DNA of 64,000 bases from Pascua guehoae (GCA_001600415.1 BCJX01000015.1:759303-823302); one strand, 5' to 3'. Shown: positions 9,289 to 22,200, counted from the stretch's first letter. Made by a program: numbers and translations. The notes: generated by a model from the sequence alone, not told the origin.

Positions 9289-11647
9289 CTACGTGATGAA
9301 GACCTTGCGGAGGCGGGAAAAGGCACAAGACTCGCCCGTGAGCGGGCACGTCACAATGTCGGAATTGTTCTTTGCCATCTCGGCGAGTGCCTGCGATCGG
9401 TCAGCTCTACTTGAACAGGAAGTGACATTGTCTGGTACAACGCCGACTCGAGTCGATCCCATTCCCTACCCACCTTTGACGAATACACGTAACCGTTCGG
9501 GAACGCCAGCGGCACGTTATCCGAGTCCATGACGTCGCCCGAGATGCGGCACACGAGCGTCGAGTTTGTGTGGTGGGCCATGGGGACCTCTGCGGCGAGA
9601 ACGCACATGTCGAGTGCGCACGTGGGGCAGTCGACGTTGCGTGTGGGGAGTTTGGGCGGGGGTGGGGGCGGGTCCTCGCGCTCTTCGCGGACGGGCGCAG
9701 TGACGAGTGAGTCCATGCCGAGCATGGCGTGGTAGTCTGGCGCGACGGGGAGGAGGGGACGGGGCGGGGCCAGGGGCATGCCGTGGTGTAGAATGCCTGT
9801 CGTCGCGGCTGTGCCAGGGATGGCCACGGGTCCGTCGCCGGGGCTGCGACCGGCCACACTCTCGTCCATTTCTGCGCTGCCGTGTGCCGGTGCGGGGAGA
9901 CACGCAGGGAGACGGAGCGAGCTGAGCCCCGCACTGAGCGAGAGCGCCAGGAGAGACTGCGACGGGAGTGCGTAAATGCCCAGAAACGTGTCGCGGAACT
10001 GGGTGCGCACCACCTGCCACCGTGCCGGGTCGTACAGCTTGCGATAGACGGGGACGCCCGTCGTCTCGCCAAACGCCAGCAGCGTCATGCCCTGCTGAAC
10101 GTCGGACATGTGGGCCGACGCCCACGGCGCGAGGTTTTTGCGCGCGTACGCGATCGCCGCTGTCGTCTCGCGCCGCCGGCATAGCTCGATGAATTCTTGC
10201 AGGCGCAGAGTGAACTCGAGGTTGGACTGGGGTGTGAGTCACGGCAGCCAGGTGAACGTGAGGTAGAGGTGGTAGAGAGAAGTCTGCGGAACCGATGCTC
10301 CGCCACATAGATTATCCCACTTCCCCCTGCGGCAGTCGCAGTTACCCACATTGAGCTTCTTGAGCGTGCCGCGGTTCTCGCCGCACCACGCGAGGGCCTC
10401 TGCGACCGAATGCTTCTGGAGGAGTGCCGTCTCGATGCGCACGAGCTCTGCAAAGAGCTTGATGTCGACGAGGTTCTGCGCGTGAGCTACGGTATCCGAA
10501 CTGAAGCTCACCTCAATATCGCGTGCGGCCGCGAGGGTGCGGGCCGTCTTCATGCGCCCCGTCCGCAGCAGGTGGTCGACGATATAGCGGTCGAGAGTAC
10601 GGTCCTCCCTGCTGTCAGCTAGTCACAATGGTGTCCCTAGCTCACAATCGTGGGGGCGGGCTCGTCGTGCGTTCCATGCCGACATCTCCATTCGTCTCCT
10701 TCTCATCCTCGAGCTTGACCTCGACCTTGATGTCGGTCTCGTCCTTGCTCGCGTCGGCGTCTGGCGTCTTGAACTTGTCCTTGTTCGTCAGGCCCGCCTC
10801 GGCCTCCCACCCATTGTCGCCCGCGTCCTCGGGCTCGACCTTGATTTCGACATCCGACCTCTCCGCGTCCTCCTTTGGCGGTAAAATGGCGCCCTCTACG
10901 TGCCGGATGCGATCGCGGAGCACACTCGGCGTCCCGGGTGCGGGCTGGAGGTCGTCGAGCTTGCGCTTGAGCCCGCGGACGCGGTCCGCGGCCGTGTCGA
11001 GCTTGGAGAGGACGAGGTCGCGGTCCGATTCCGTGCCTGTGAGGGACTTGAGTAAGCCCGCGAGCTGGGTCTGGGGTGTTAGCGATGAGTTTCGTGCGGC
11101 GCAAGGGTGCAGCTGACGGGGAGAGTCGTGCAGTGGTGATTGCAGGGGGGCAAAGTGTAGTTGGGGGGTTCATGTGGACGTCCATCATGGATCCGATACA
11201 CGCCCACCCTCCCCCTCGACACCAAGACAACCACCATCGCAGTGCTACTACCCGCCCCCACCTGTAGACCCACCTGCAGCGCGACAAAGTCCCTCTCCAC
11301 CTGGCGCTGCGCGGACCGGTGCGTGCGTCGGAGGAGCTCGTATGGTGTCTGGAAGTCAGCTTGGGTGGCGCGACGGCCGCAGATCCCAGCGAGCACATGA
11401 CAAGCTAGCAGTGTATATGCACGGGGACAATCAATTGGTAGGGAACGGGGCAAGTACGAGGCCAACACCGCGGCCGAATGCTTGGTGACGAAGCCCAACG
11501 GGCCCGACATCGCATGGTCCAGAGTACCCCGCCCATGTGCCCGAATCAGACACAGCCGTGAGCGGAATGGCTGGTTCTACTCACGCGGATAAGGGGCTCC
11601 TCGAGCAAGAGAGGGCCGTTGATGCCCGTCTTGGGCGGCGGGGGCAT
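9289..11647 (-). CDS. FYV10: GID/CTLH ubiquitin ligase subunit Fyv10/Gid9 (MAEA orthologue)
   Basis: Seven exons on the minus strand (11647-11585, 11348-11274, 11070-10646, 10608-10512, 10475-10350, 10226-9474, 9390-9289) join to 546 residues. In order: a helical N terminus (YELLRRTHRSAQRQVERDF), an acidic, Glu/Lys/Asp-rich insert (about 110-185) that is probably disordered, a LisH motif (DRYIVDHLLRTGRMKTARTL), a CTLH region (VDIKLFAELVRIETALL and NLEFTLRLQEFIELCRR), a CRA region (SDVQQGMTLLAFGE) and a C-terminal variant RING (ISGDVMDSDNVPLAFPNGYV, then CPLTGESC). Fyv10/Gid9 pairs with Gid2 in the catalytic module of the GID E3 ligase, which degrades gluconeogenic enzymes when glucose returns. 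The short last exon encoding ALAEMAKNN and the CPLTGESC motif matches the MAEA C terminus and confirms the gene end. Confidence 0.95.
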
Positions 11648-12330
11648 CGTGTGCGAGTAGGATGGGGGTTGACGATGTTGACTGATCACGAAGTGGGATG
11701 AATGGATGACGATGGCGAGGTTGAGGCAGGAGGGTTGTGCTGGGGGGGTACACTGAGGATGGAGCACCGGGTGGCGCACCTGGGTGGAGGTTGGCGCGCG
11801 GAATCAGATATCAGATCCTTCCGTCAGTGGCAGGATCAGTGGGACCAGTGGCAGGTGGCACAAATTGCAACCGATTGAACGTCAACGCCGTCAAGGGGAC
11901 TGGAAACGGGCAACACTGCGACACGGTCGGGTGGAGTAATGTGTCGTACGCAACACTGAATGGAGGACAGTTGCGGAGAGAAACCGGCAGTACCAATGGA
12001 GAACCAGAACCATTTGTGCGTGTTTCATGGCACTCCGCAAAGCTCTTCACATGGAACAAAATACAACCTCTATGAATGCAAAGAACAATGCAATTGGCAA
12101 CATCACCACAAGGCCATCGGGCCGACAGACCTGGTAACCGATGAGCTCGTGGGTGCTGCGTGCTGCTTGGGAATTACGAGCCTGGGGGTCGAACGTAGCC
12201 GGCCCCTGGCGCTTCTGAAGAATTTCTCTGGTCTCTCTGCCGACGCCTCCTTGCCGGCGTAGAATGGGCCTCACCCAAGCATCCCCAGCCTCTCTGACCA
12301 CCTGCCCTACATCCCAACACTCGGTCCCCA
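11648..12330. other. Intergenic region between FYV10 and the FTS-like gene
   Basis: Both flanking genes are on the minus strand, so this holds the FYV10 promoter and the 3' end of the FTS-like gene. No supported gene is seen. Confidence 0.5.
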
Positions 12331-13861
12331 CTACCGCTCTCCGAGACTCCGCCTCAGGTCCGCCCACAGGCGTTCGACGGCGCCATCGTCGAGATCGGTA
12401 AAGTGGATATGCTGGTCCTCGCGGCGCGGCGGCTGTATAGGAGAGTTCGTGCTGGGGGATGCAGATGCGCCAGAGGTGGCGGGCTGCGCGGCCTGGCCGC
12501 GGCGGGCGGGGTCCGACTCGTCGTACAGCGCCTGCCGGGTGCACGAGTGGCGTGCGCGCTGGGCTGTGAGGGAGAGGAAGGTCTGGGGCGAGTGGTGATA
12601 CATTCTGTTGTGAGCGGGTGGTCGCCAATGAAGGAGGAGTCGGAGTGGTGAAGAGAGTGGGCCACACAGGATGGAGAAGTCTGGGGTGACCGCCGAACGA
12701 TGCAACTGTGCCCAATAAAATGAGAGGGGGGGGGCGGGGGACAGAGCAGACAACCAGACGGATACTCACGACCACACCTGGCGATTACTCGCCTCGGCCT
12801 CTGTCACCGCATCGAGTGCCGACTTTTTAAAGCTCGCCTTGAGCCCGTGGAGGAGTTGGGGAATGTGATCCACCTTGGGCTGCCATGCTGCGAGGCGGCC
12901 ACGGGGTACCCATTCGCGAGTCTTGGGATCGACGAGGGCTGCGATGGCGTTAGCTGCGGCTGGGGGGGTTCACAGGTATCGCATGCCGTGACCTGTACAT
13001 GTATCCGGCACAAGCTCCGCCTGCGCGCCTGCGGGTGCAGACCCTACACAGCGGGAGGAGACCATTGTGCCAATGAGTCCAACCGGAGCACCATCACCAT
13101 CGTCCCCTGAATACTGCCCCAGGGCATCTCATCCCACACATCCCACAGCAACACTCACGATGGCACACGTCGGTCTCAAAGTGGATCGCTGGACGGGCAC
13201 GCGGGAAGTTTGTCGGAAACGTGACGGTGAAGCGGAGGATCGAGCCTGCGTATGGGCCTGTCGGGGTGAGCGCATGAGCGAGGTGAAAAGGCAGGTGCTG
13301 GGTTGGTGAATTTGGGCGTAGGATCCGTGCGAGGCCTTTTGCAAAGCGGCAAACGTAAACAGAACAACACCGCCTCAGGCAGCTGCACGCACGGCATCTT
13401 GTTTGCCACTGCACTGCGACGCATGTAGTATTGGGCCCGGCACAGTTCTCGATGGGCAGTCTCCACTCACCACGGTGCACAAAGCAGACGCCAGCCCAGC
13501 GGAGGAGGCTCTCGGGGGTCGGGATGAGGTACATGCCCGCAGGGCAGTTTCCGGGCGCGCGCAGCGACTGGCTGGAGGGTCAGCAGCAGTCACGAGGTGG
13601 CGGCAAAAGGCAAGTGGTGTGGTGGAACGGCAGCGCGCTGTCACCATCGTCATGGTGCCGCTCGCGCAAACTGCAACCAACATCCCATTGCCATCTCCCC
13701 TCGCATGTACGCCACCCCCAACGATCGCCACCGACTCACTACTCGATCGCCACCTCTGCGGCGAGGAGGGGCCCAACTTCTGGCTCGTGGGCATGAGCGT
13801 CGGGCTGCTGTGGTGTATGGCGGGTGAACATTGTGGGTGGGGAGAGGAGATCGATGACCAT
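12331..13861 (-). CDS. FTS/AKTIP-like ubiquitin-conjugating enzyme variant (catalytic Cys absent)
   Basis: Five exons on the minus strand (13861-13740, 13571-13471, 13257-13159, 12938-12770, 12604-12331) join to 254 residues. The E2 fold is recognisable: a first helix ending in AAEVAIEYQSL, then CPAGMYLIPTPESLLRWAGV, the GPYAGSILRFTVTFPTNFP strand pair, and HPLVDP at residues 107-112. Active E2s have HPN followed by a nucleophilic Cys. Here HPLVDPKTREWVPRGR has no Cys, which is the signature of FTS/AKTIP. Animal AKTIP binds Hook and FHIP proteins and links early endosomes to dynein; fungal Hook complexes drive endosome motility. The start is the upstream ATG with A at -3 and G at +4; a second in-frame ATG at 13831 is possible. 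The C-terminal third is polar and less conserved. Confidence 0.82.
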
Positions 13862-14234
13862 TGTGAGATGGGATGGGGGATGGCGCCCGTTTGCGCCGTG
13901 TTGACGTAGCGATCGACAGTCAGACAAGACTAGGCTGAAACACAGCGATGCGACCAGCGTACCATGGGTACCAGCAGCCAGCGGCCATGTGCGAAAAGCG
14001 GAACTATTTGTTCCTCACGTGGCACGGAGAGTCGGAAAACTCCGTTGCCACTGTGGCAGCCAGATACTGTAAACAAAGATCGAACACCTGTTCACCCCTG
14101 GTAAGCTCAAACTGCACGCAAGACTCACCATCGCATTGGTGCAGAGTATACTTCTAGTTTGGCGGGTAAGCACCTTGAGGCAGCACCGAGCTCGTCGGCC
14201 TCACTGTGACCGAGGCATCCAACCCGCCTCGGCC
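13862..14234. other. Upstream region of the FTS-like gene
   Basis: Promoter side of the minus-strand FTS-like gene. No other feature is supported. Confidence 0.4.
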
Positions 14235-15094
14235 ATGTCCGCGGCCATCAAGCAGACGTTCTGGCGCACCACCCTCGCTACATCACATCGCTTATCAAGC
14301 TTATCATCATCGGCCTGGTCATCCCGTCCACTGAAGAGTGATCCTCATGAACAGCGAGGATCACTCTTGGTCATCACCATGGCCAAGGCCGGGATCAACG
14401 CCCTCAACCACCAGAGAAGCATACCTTGACAGCCCTGGCCGAGACGGGGTACGCGCCCACGGTGTTCACCTACAGCAGATTGACGAGGCCGGCCACCCTC
14501 TGCGGTCGCTTGTAACGATCCTCGTATTTCACCATCGCCTTCTGCAAGATTTATGACACTGGCACCGTCGTCTTTGACTGACTCCTTGTGTGTGGGGTCT
14601 CTCCATGTTCGCAATGCAACGGACATGCACATTCGCTTCCGAGCGGCCTGGACGGCGCGGGTCCACTCAATCGACGAGATGCCTGGTTGTCAGCGGACTC
14701 TGGGTGTTGGGTGCTGGACCTCATTGTTCTTGTCCTGATTTCCCAGTGCCACATTCAGGGCTGCTTCTAACCTCCGCCCTGCGCCGTGAATGACATCGAG
14801 GCGGTCGCGGCCATCGACGGCACGCAGGACTCGCTCATGTCGTCCCTCGCCCTCCATATCATGGTAATGTTCCGGGTCATAGCCCTCATTTTTAAGCGCT
14901 CCTCCCCACGTTCATCTTCAAGCGCACCCATTGCGTTCTTCTTCAAGCACATCCTCCTGCGCAACGTCCACGAGATCGACGTCGACGCAGGCTGCACGTC
15001 GCGGCTGGCCGTTGAGCAGATTCGCGCGTGCCGCGCAAGGCGGGCCGCCGCGCTGTTCTACGTCCGCATTTTCCGCATCCTCTTCACAAACTAA
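14235..15094 (+). pseudogene. Coding-like relic, family not recognised
   Basis: Blocks of sequence here have the strong C/G third-position bias of genuine exons but do not join into one gene. An ATG at 14235 begins MSAAIKQTFWRTTLAT and soon loses frame. A frame at 14786-15094 gives 102 residues (MNDIEAVAAIDGTQDS to FRILFTN) with good codon usage at both ends. Its middle repeats TTCAAGCGC-like words, as if short duplications had accumulated. No obvious splice sites restore a longer protein and no family is recognised. It could be a decayed duplicate, or a short real gene covering only 14786-15094. Confidence 0.3.
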
Positions 15095-15716
15095 CCTCCG
15101 TATGGAATCTGAACGCATTAGGGTTCTAATGCCCCCATGTTAATACTCTGACATTGTTCGAGCCCCAGTCGTCGTCTCCTTGATTGAGAGATCTGTCGCA
15201 GCGCCTCATTGTGTTCAGGAGGGCGAGCAGGCACCGCAACACCCAAACCCTGGTCTTGGCACCGCACCTGCACCGTGGCACAGCACACAGTATGCACAGC
15301 ACCCACAGTCAAGGTGACGAGAGAGACGAGTGCGGCTAGCCACAGCCCGCTCTGTCTCAACGGCGCTCGAGCCTCTGGCATATCAAAAGATGGGACTTGG
15401 ATCCATGGAAGCCACCAACGACCTACGTCAAACGAGCCTGATTTGCAGATGGGAGTACGGTCGAGGGGCCGTGGAGCGGATAGTCTGCAAACTTCGTCTC
15501 CAGGTTCCCCATGTGATCACGGCAGCTCGATCGTTGAGGTTGCACAAACGGGCACAGGCGATCTGAGGAGGCCATCGGTTCCTCAAACGGTCTCTACCAC
15601 GCCTGCACTCGTGGACGACTCGCGCACGCCTCCCTCACTCCTCACACACTCCCCGCACGCACCTGGGACCATGACGAGCCAAAAAGACTAGGCATATGAG
15701 GAACTAAATCCCCAGT

Positions 15717-15805
15717 TGACGAGAGTGGGATTCGAACCCACGTCCGAAGACTGCGGAGGTAACAGAACCTTAACACAGCGCCTTAGACCGCTCGGCCATC
15801 TCGCC
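15717..15805 (-). tRNA. tRNA-Leu(AAG) with intron, copy 1
   Basis: A complete type II tRNA is encoded on the minus strand. The acceptor stem is GGCGAGA pairing with TCTCGTC, the discriminator is A, the D-arm/A-box reads TGGCCGAGCGGTC, the variable arm is TCTTCGGAC, and the T-arm is GTGGG TTCGAAT CCCAC. The anticodon stem is CTGTG with CGCAG and the loop reads TTAAGG plus C, giving anticodon AAG. An 11-nt intron (TTCTGTTACCT) sits one base after the anticodon, the canonical position. A T5 Pol III terminator (AAAAA on plus at 15681-15685) lies 31 bases downstream. Confidence 0.95.
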
Positions 15806-16111
15806 GATGCTGATTGACAGCGCCGAGCGCCGTCGCCGTCGCCGCTCCCGCAGCGTGAGAGGAAGGACGCACTGCAATATCGGCCTTGACGGTGCATGGG
15901 TACATGGGTGCAGAAGCCCGAGCTCAAATTGGAGCCGCGGCGGCACTGGCGATGCGAGGTTGGAGAATTTGTTGAACTCCATCCGGTTCCCACGGCACGG
16001 CATTGACAACTGACTCGTCTGCAACACTTGCACTCGCAGACCACTGGCAGAACGACTCTGGGACCCAGCCGAGGCCAAAAAGCTAGGCATTTGAGGAACT
16101 GAATCCCCGTC

Positions 16112-16203
16112 TGACGAGAGTGGGATTCGAACCCACGTCCGAAGACTGCGGAGGTGGACAAACAACCTTAACACAGCGCCTTAGACCGCTCGGCCATCTC
16201 GCC
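16112..16203 (-). tRNA. tRNA-Leu(AAG) with intron, copy 2
   Basis: The mature sequence matches copy 1. Only the intron differs, here 14 nt (TTGTTTGTCCACCT) in the same place. The T5 terminator (plus 16077-16081) is again about 30 bases downstream. The trailer between tRNA and terminator is closely similar to copy 1, including the GGAACT word on the plus strand, so the two genes arose by duplication of a block of roughly 125 bp. Confidence 0.95.
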
Positions 16204-19200
16204 GAACACGTTGGGTCTGTTTTGCTGCCGACGCGGCTCCGAGAGGACGACGTACTTGGGATAGCATACGTCCCAGAGGCGTGCTGGACGTGTGCTCGTC
16301 TCTGGAGGGATCTGTTATAGAGAACAGGTGGTGGTGGAGACAGAGAGTGGCGGCTTGGAGACTCGGAGGGTGGCGAGTGGCGGCAGTATTCGCATGTGCC
16401 GGACGTGGTTGAGTGCGAGCATCGCCGCGGCCACCCATGTGGTGGGTACTCATTCCTGGCTCCTGGCCTGTGCTTTGGGTCATGCCCTGCGGCGCACACC
16501 TTGTGTTCAACAGTGAAACTTTGTGCGTGTTGGCATTCTTGTGTAGTGTTGCATGTTTATTTCGCGTATTTATTTTCGAGCTGTGTGCTTTGGCAACGAA
16601 CGCGAGTTGATTGGCATGATAACGTAAGGGGGGGCAGAGTCCGGCACCCGAGCTTGTGGATCTCCTAGAACGAGCCTGTCTTCTGGTGGCTTCCGATTCA
16701 CTTACTCGCCCGATAAGTGGAGCGAACGACGATTCGCCAGTGCTCTTCGGTACAATATATGTCATTGTCTCTCCAGTAAAATCGTCGATAGAGAGAGTCT
16801 GTCAATGGAATATACCAAGGAATATACTTTTCCATTTATGTGACAAGCTCGATATTCTCTTTGACTTTTTTGTCCACAATATCTGTGGGCACGAGAAATA
16901 AACGCTCGAAAATGGGGAGTCGAAGTGTACACCGACAACAGCAGTATGCAGTACTATTCCAGGGTGGAGGGGGTTGCAGAACCTCGAGGGTTGGTTGTTG
17001 TTAGCCGGCATCGGAGCACTGTGAGGACTCGTGACATTGTCGCAACGTTAACGTCGCTACGGTAGCGTACCGAACAACACTGTCGGGAGGACGCGTGCCA
17101 CATTCCGCTGCTACCACATCTTGGAATGGCGCAAGTGGTGACGAGAGCACCAGCACGGCTGGCATCATACCCGATAAACCCCAATGATTCAATAGTTCGG
17201 ATGGCGAGTCCAATCTAATCCCCAGAGATCACCCAGTTCGAATTGCTGACATGCATTTTCCCAAACCATTCGTCAAGAGTTACCAAACATGGATTATCGC
17301 TTATACTCGGTACAATGTAAGACGAGGTCTCGCAGAATATCTTAGTGAAGTGTGGCAGGCGTAAGTACCCGTAGCACCCCTCGTCATGGGTTAGCGGGTT
17401 GGGTTTGACTCGGTACTGTATGAGGATAAACAACACCCGACATCGGTCAACCGGGACCAGGTGTGTTGGGGAGTAAAACAGTCGGGGTGGACAGGTTCCC
17501 CATGGGACATATGTAGTACACCAGACCGAGTAGCCGGCGAACCGGCGGCAGTGTCCGCCCATGATAACAGTGCACAGGCTGATAGGTTCATTTGATTCAT
17601 CCACAATGATCCAGAATCTGTCTTGTCGCTGGCTGGGTTTTTGTTTTGTCTAGGCGATAAATTCTGTTCGGATCCCACTTGTTCGGTAGCAGGACTGCCA
17701 CATGGTCACGGGGCAGGGACGTAGTTTCACTCTCGCGTGGGACGTATTACCTCAAACCAAAACAATGCGGACAGCGTGGGGTGGGGGGACTGGACTGACA
17801 ATACACATCGGATCAACTGAAATGCACGAGCTAGGAGTGGGTGGTATACCCGTCAAGCTAGATACCAGCTAAAGCGCGCTTGGCGACAGGGTTGAGTGAC
17901 GTCGGGCGAGCAGCTAGCGTTCGCTCGCTCACAGATCTTGCACTGCCGCGTGCAGGTTTGAAGATCAGCGTGGGAAAGATCTACCCCGCAACTTGGGGCA
18001 AAGACTATGTCCGGGAACCACTAACTCCTTCTAGGCAAGGGATGGCCACCACGCCATGGGATGGCCCAGAACGCTCGTCACGGCGGTGCTCGCCGCCGCT
18101 AGTTGCCCGTAGCTCGTGCACTACGGCGTGTGCCGGTGCTAGCAATAAGGGATGCGGCGAAAAGGACGCAAACGATGCACAACACTAGCTGCGCGCCGAA
18201 GTCGCCGAGTGGGGTGGTCTAGCGGCCTTCGCCACCGACGCGCATGTCGACGCGTCCGGTTAGATATTGGTGCCAGCGCGTGCACCATGGGTGCTAGTTT
18301 GTTTTCATGGCAGTTCGTCCCATTCCGGGTTCCCGGTAACACATGTCAGTCACTAGTGACCCGTGAAAGACACTGGTCGCCCCAAGTGTGCTGCGCGGCG
18401 CCCCCCCCCCCCCCCATGTCCCATGTCAGACCATTGTCTCACCACTTACCTCGACTCGAGCAGAGTAATGTGTCTGCCACTGTCGAGTCCGCTAGTGCGG
18501 CGCAGATTGTCACACGCAACGACCCGCCAATAACCGACGTGATGTGGGCGGTCGGACTATAATAACCTTCCGAGACATGTGGCTGGGCGTCGTGGTCTGA
18601 CTGGCGTTTGGTGCCCCAGCTCATGGGTCACGACGCCAGTGCTAGCGGTCGGCATCGGCGTCGGCGACTTGCTTGACAGACTGAGTGGCTGTTTCGGCGT
18701 GGCGCTGACATCAGTGGAGCTGTTAGGGGAGGGGCCTTGCTGTTTCTGTTTCGAACATGGCAAGTGGAGCTGTTAGGGTGTGATCTCGGTGCAGTTCAGG
18801 CAGAGTCAGCAAGCGCCTCCCCCCATGATATTGCGTGGCGCTGGATCTGTCGAGAGGTAGAACCGAGACACGATTGCACCGAGACCCACACTTTCGGTAG
18901 AGTGGAGGTTGGTTGATCGGTTGAGAGCTCTTGCAGGCAGGCCGGATGCAGCGTCCGCGGTCCGTACTGGTGCCTTCTGTATGCGAGGCTGGGTGGATCG
19001 TATTACGTAAGAGGCGCAAGAACTTGCTCGTGCGTACGGATCCTTAATTCCTTCCATATGAGACCTCGCCATTGCATCTGCTTCCATGTCCGCCCGACCG
19101 GTTACAGCCTTCATGGTGACTAGCTCTACTCGAATGGCGTCTTCGATCGTGGTCGGTCTGACGTCAGGGAAGATTCAAACACCGGGTGGTGGGGCCCAAG

Positions 19201-22200
19201 ATCCAGCCTCACTCATTCAGCCTCGCCCATCTCGTTTGCGGAAATCGAGTTCCATTCTTCCGCGTAAAGCCGCAGCAGCGGATCTACTGGACATGTGCAT
19301 GAGACAGGTAATAGAAGTTTTGGAACCCCATTACTGTACAACACCTGGGTCAACATGATCTATTTGTGCGCCACAAGGGATGCTTATGGTGCCAAAAACC
19401 TTGTAAACGTCATGGACGACTTTGACGAGATAGACGGCCCACATGCCCAGATGCCAAGACGTGCACGTCCATTCTCCCGACGGCTACTAACCCTCCGTGA
19501 ACCTAGTCAACCATTCCGCTGTTGACGCGCTGTTATTGATCGTAAAGCGGCCCCAACACATGTCCAGGAAATAGGACGGTGGAAGTGCGGGAAATCGTCC
19601 TCTCAATCTACATCCCACGTCATGACAAGATTGTGGAGCGCGAGGTTAAGGCGGGCCTAAGACTCATACATCCAGGCTCGCCGTGCTATTTCCCTCTACT
19701 GTATTTTTCCGCATTAAGATTTCGTATTCAACTGGTTAAGCCTTGACGACTGATCTACATACCAAGCGTATTTGCTGGGGATGATGCGGCGGGATTACGG
19801 CACCCCCTCACGTGCTTTCGAGGGCCAAAGTCAAATGCTCCGTCGGACAGCGGGCAGCGGCCAGGAGAAGCCAGTCTGGACGACCCCTAGTCTGGACATG
19901 TCGACGACAGTTTGACCCTCGAAACTAACATGGGAAGGGGAAGACTGGCTATCGACGATCAGCAGATGTTCTTGCGGTATCTGTGCGGCCATATCATCGC
20001 TGTGGGCAGCTAACTCGAGGCCGTCGGCGACCGACAAAGTCGGACGAGGGTTTGGCTCTCCATGTCCGAAGACGAGTCATGCGGACGTGGAGGCAGGTGC
20101 CTTGTGCCTACCAAGGGAAGAGCGGGGACAAAATGGGGAGGCAAGATGGTTTGGCAAACTGCTTCCATGCTCTTGGCTCTGACGTCGTGTCGTGACGGGC
20201 TGCGCAAGTGTCGTGCGCGGTAACGCTGCAAAAGAGGCACCTTGAAAGTGGTCAAGCTTGCCCCCCCCCCCCTCTACTCTATCCAAAGTAACGGCCTGAC
20301 ATGGCCAGCATACCAGGGCGATCAGGCCCCAAAAGAGGCACAGAGTTGATCACCGGGCGTCGCCAGTCATGACAAGGTGCAAGAAAAACCTGCGACCTGC
20401 GCAATTTGGCACACCCCTGTTGGCGGTGGTGGTGGTGGCAACAGGCGGTGACGATTCCCAGGAGTCGACAAGAGTACCGGTGGGTTTACCGTCTTTGTCT
20501 GAGGTGAACAAGCCAAAACCTTGATTATTCTCAATGGGGATTCCCAGGAGTCTGCAGAGGTGGACCGGGTTTGCCGAGTTGAACGAGTCAAAGGCTGTGC
20601 CATGTAAAAGTCTAAAAAAATTGTTGGGTGGTGGCGGCTGTAGTGTTGCTGCTGCTTGTTGTTGTTGTGGTTGATGTCTCCGGGAAACTCGTGCCGGCGG
20701 GTGGCAAGTGGGAATTTCGCGTGGGAGACATCGGGAAGCAAGCGGGAGGACAATTGACAATGCAGCACATGAACATGCGGGGTACAACGATGCGGTCGAG
20801 CGATGCTGATTCCTTGTCGCTGACTCTGGTCAGACGCTGATATCGCGTCGCGTCGGACGATACTCGCACACCAGCTGATAACGTTGGTGAGCAAAGCACT
20901 TGCTCGATGCAGTTGTTTGCCAGTGTGCAGGCACAGGAGGAGACGGGCAGCACGGGTGGGCCTGTCCTGCGATCGATGGGAATCTTGAGCGAGGCACCGT
21001 ACAACGACGCGTAACGGGTGGGAAAAGAAGTAGCATATAGAGTTCCGGGGCCTGGGACCTGGAAAGATTCATGCCCACCCAGGCGGGCACTTTGGCTGGT
21101 ACCGTCTGATTTAAAGTGCAATATATTTCAGCTTTGTTTATCGTGAGCTTTTGGGTGGGCCGTCAATACAGTTGATCTGCGTCTGTGCCTGAGGCTGCAA
21201 CGCGTCACTACCATGAGCTTGATGAGAGTTGAATGGTGAGTGAGTGGTCAAATGAGGCTGGTTGGTCCGTAATCTCGTATCACGAATAGTGAGCACGAGT
21301 ATTGTTATGGGAAACAATGGCGCAAAAACTACTTGAACGGGCGACTGTCTCAAACAGGTAATAGGCAAGCGCGTGGTAAATGGGGTCAAGCCACTTTTGT
21401 ATTAAACGAATTCAGCGATGCGAATATTAATGAATGTTCTACGCGAGCCGTCAGCGGCGGCCGCGGTTGGTCCCCTTGTCAGCATCGGTTGGCTGAACTG
21501 TGACGTGCGACAACGGCGAATGAGATGTGGGCGTGCGACGACAGAGGGGCACACGACATATTTTTTTTGCTTGGCTGACGGCCAGAGCACTCACGGCGAG
21601 CCGAGCCCTCGCTTCCGTCACGAGAAATGACGCGGGGACATGCATGTGTGCAGCTGGCTGGGCCGATTACCTGCGACGCAGCTCCGCCTGCAGCAGCGAA
21701 TCAATGCCAACCCCCTGGTCTACACATCACGAGCCGCCGGTACTGGTTGCATGTGGTGTGTCACCGCACTGTTGGGGGCGTACACGTGAGCAAGCCTTTC
21801 CATTACTCCATGCGCCTTCATCCCGATCCCCAATGTCTTATTCTTGTTCCCAATCCGCGCTTAGCACATGTCCAACAGGCAACAGTCCAATAGCACGCTG
21901 TGGCTGTCGGCGGATTTCACGGCCATTTTGTCCCAACCTGTAAAATAGCCTGTGTTATATCCTGGCATCCTGACAGTCTCCGTAGGTACGGCCGAACGCG
22001 ACGCGTCTCTGCAACTGCGCAGCCACCGACCGCCTTTTCTTGTGGGAAGTGTGTGCCGACGTGGAATGTACAGGTATCCAGAACGCCACGAACAGTAGGC
22101 ACACACACCAAGGTGTGTTGCAAGGGTTTTGGCGGTGAGAAACTGGCCCCCATCAAGGGTGGTCTGGCCATGCCTAGCAGTCACCCGTGTGCCATTTTCT

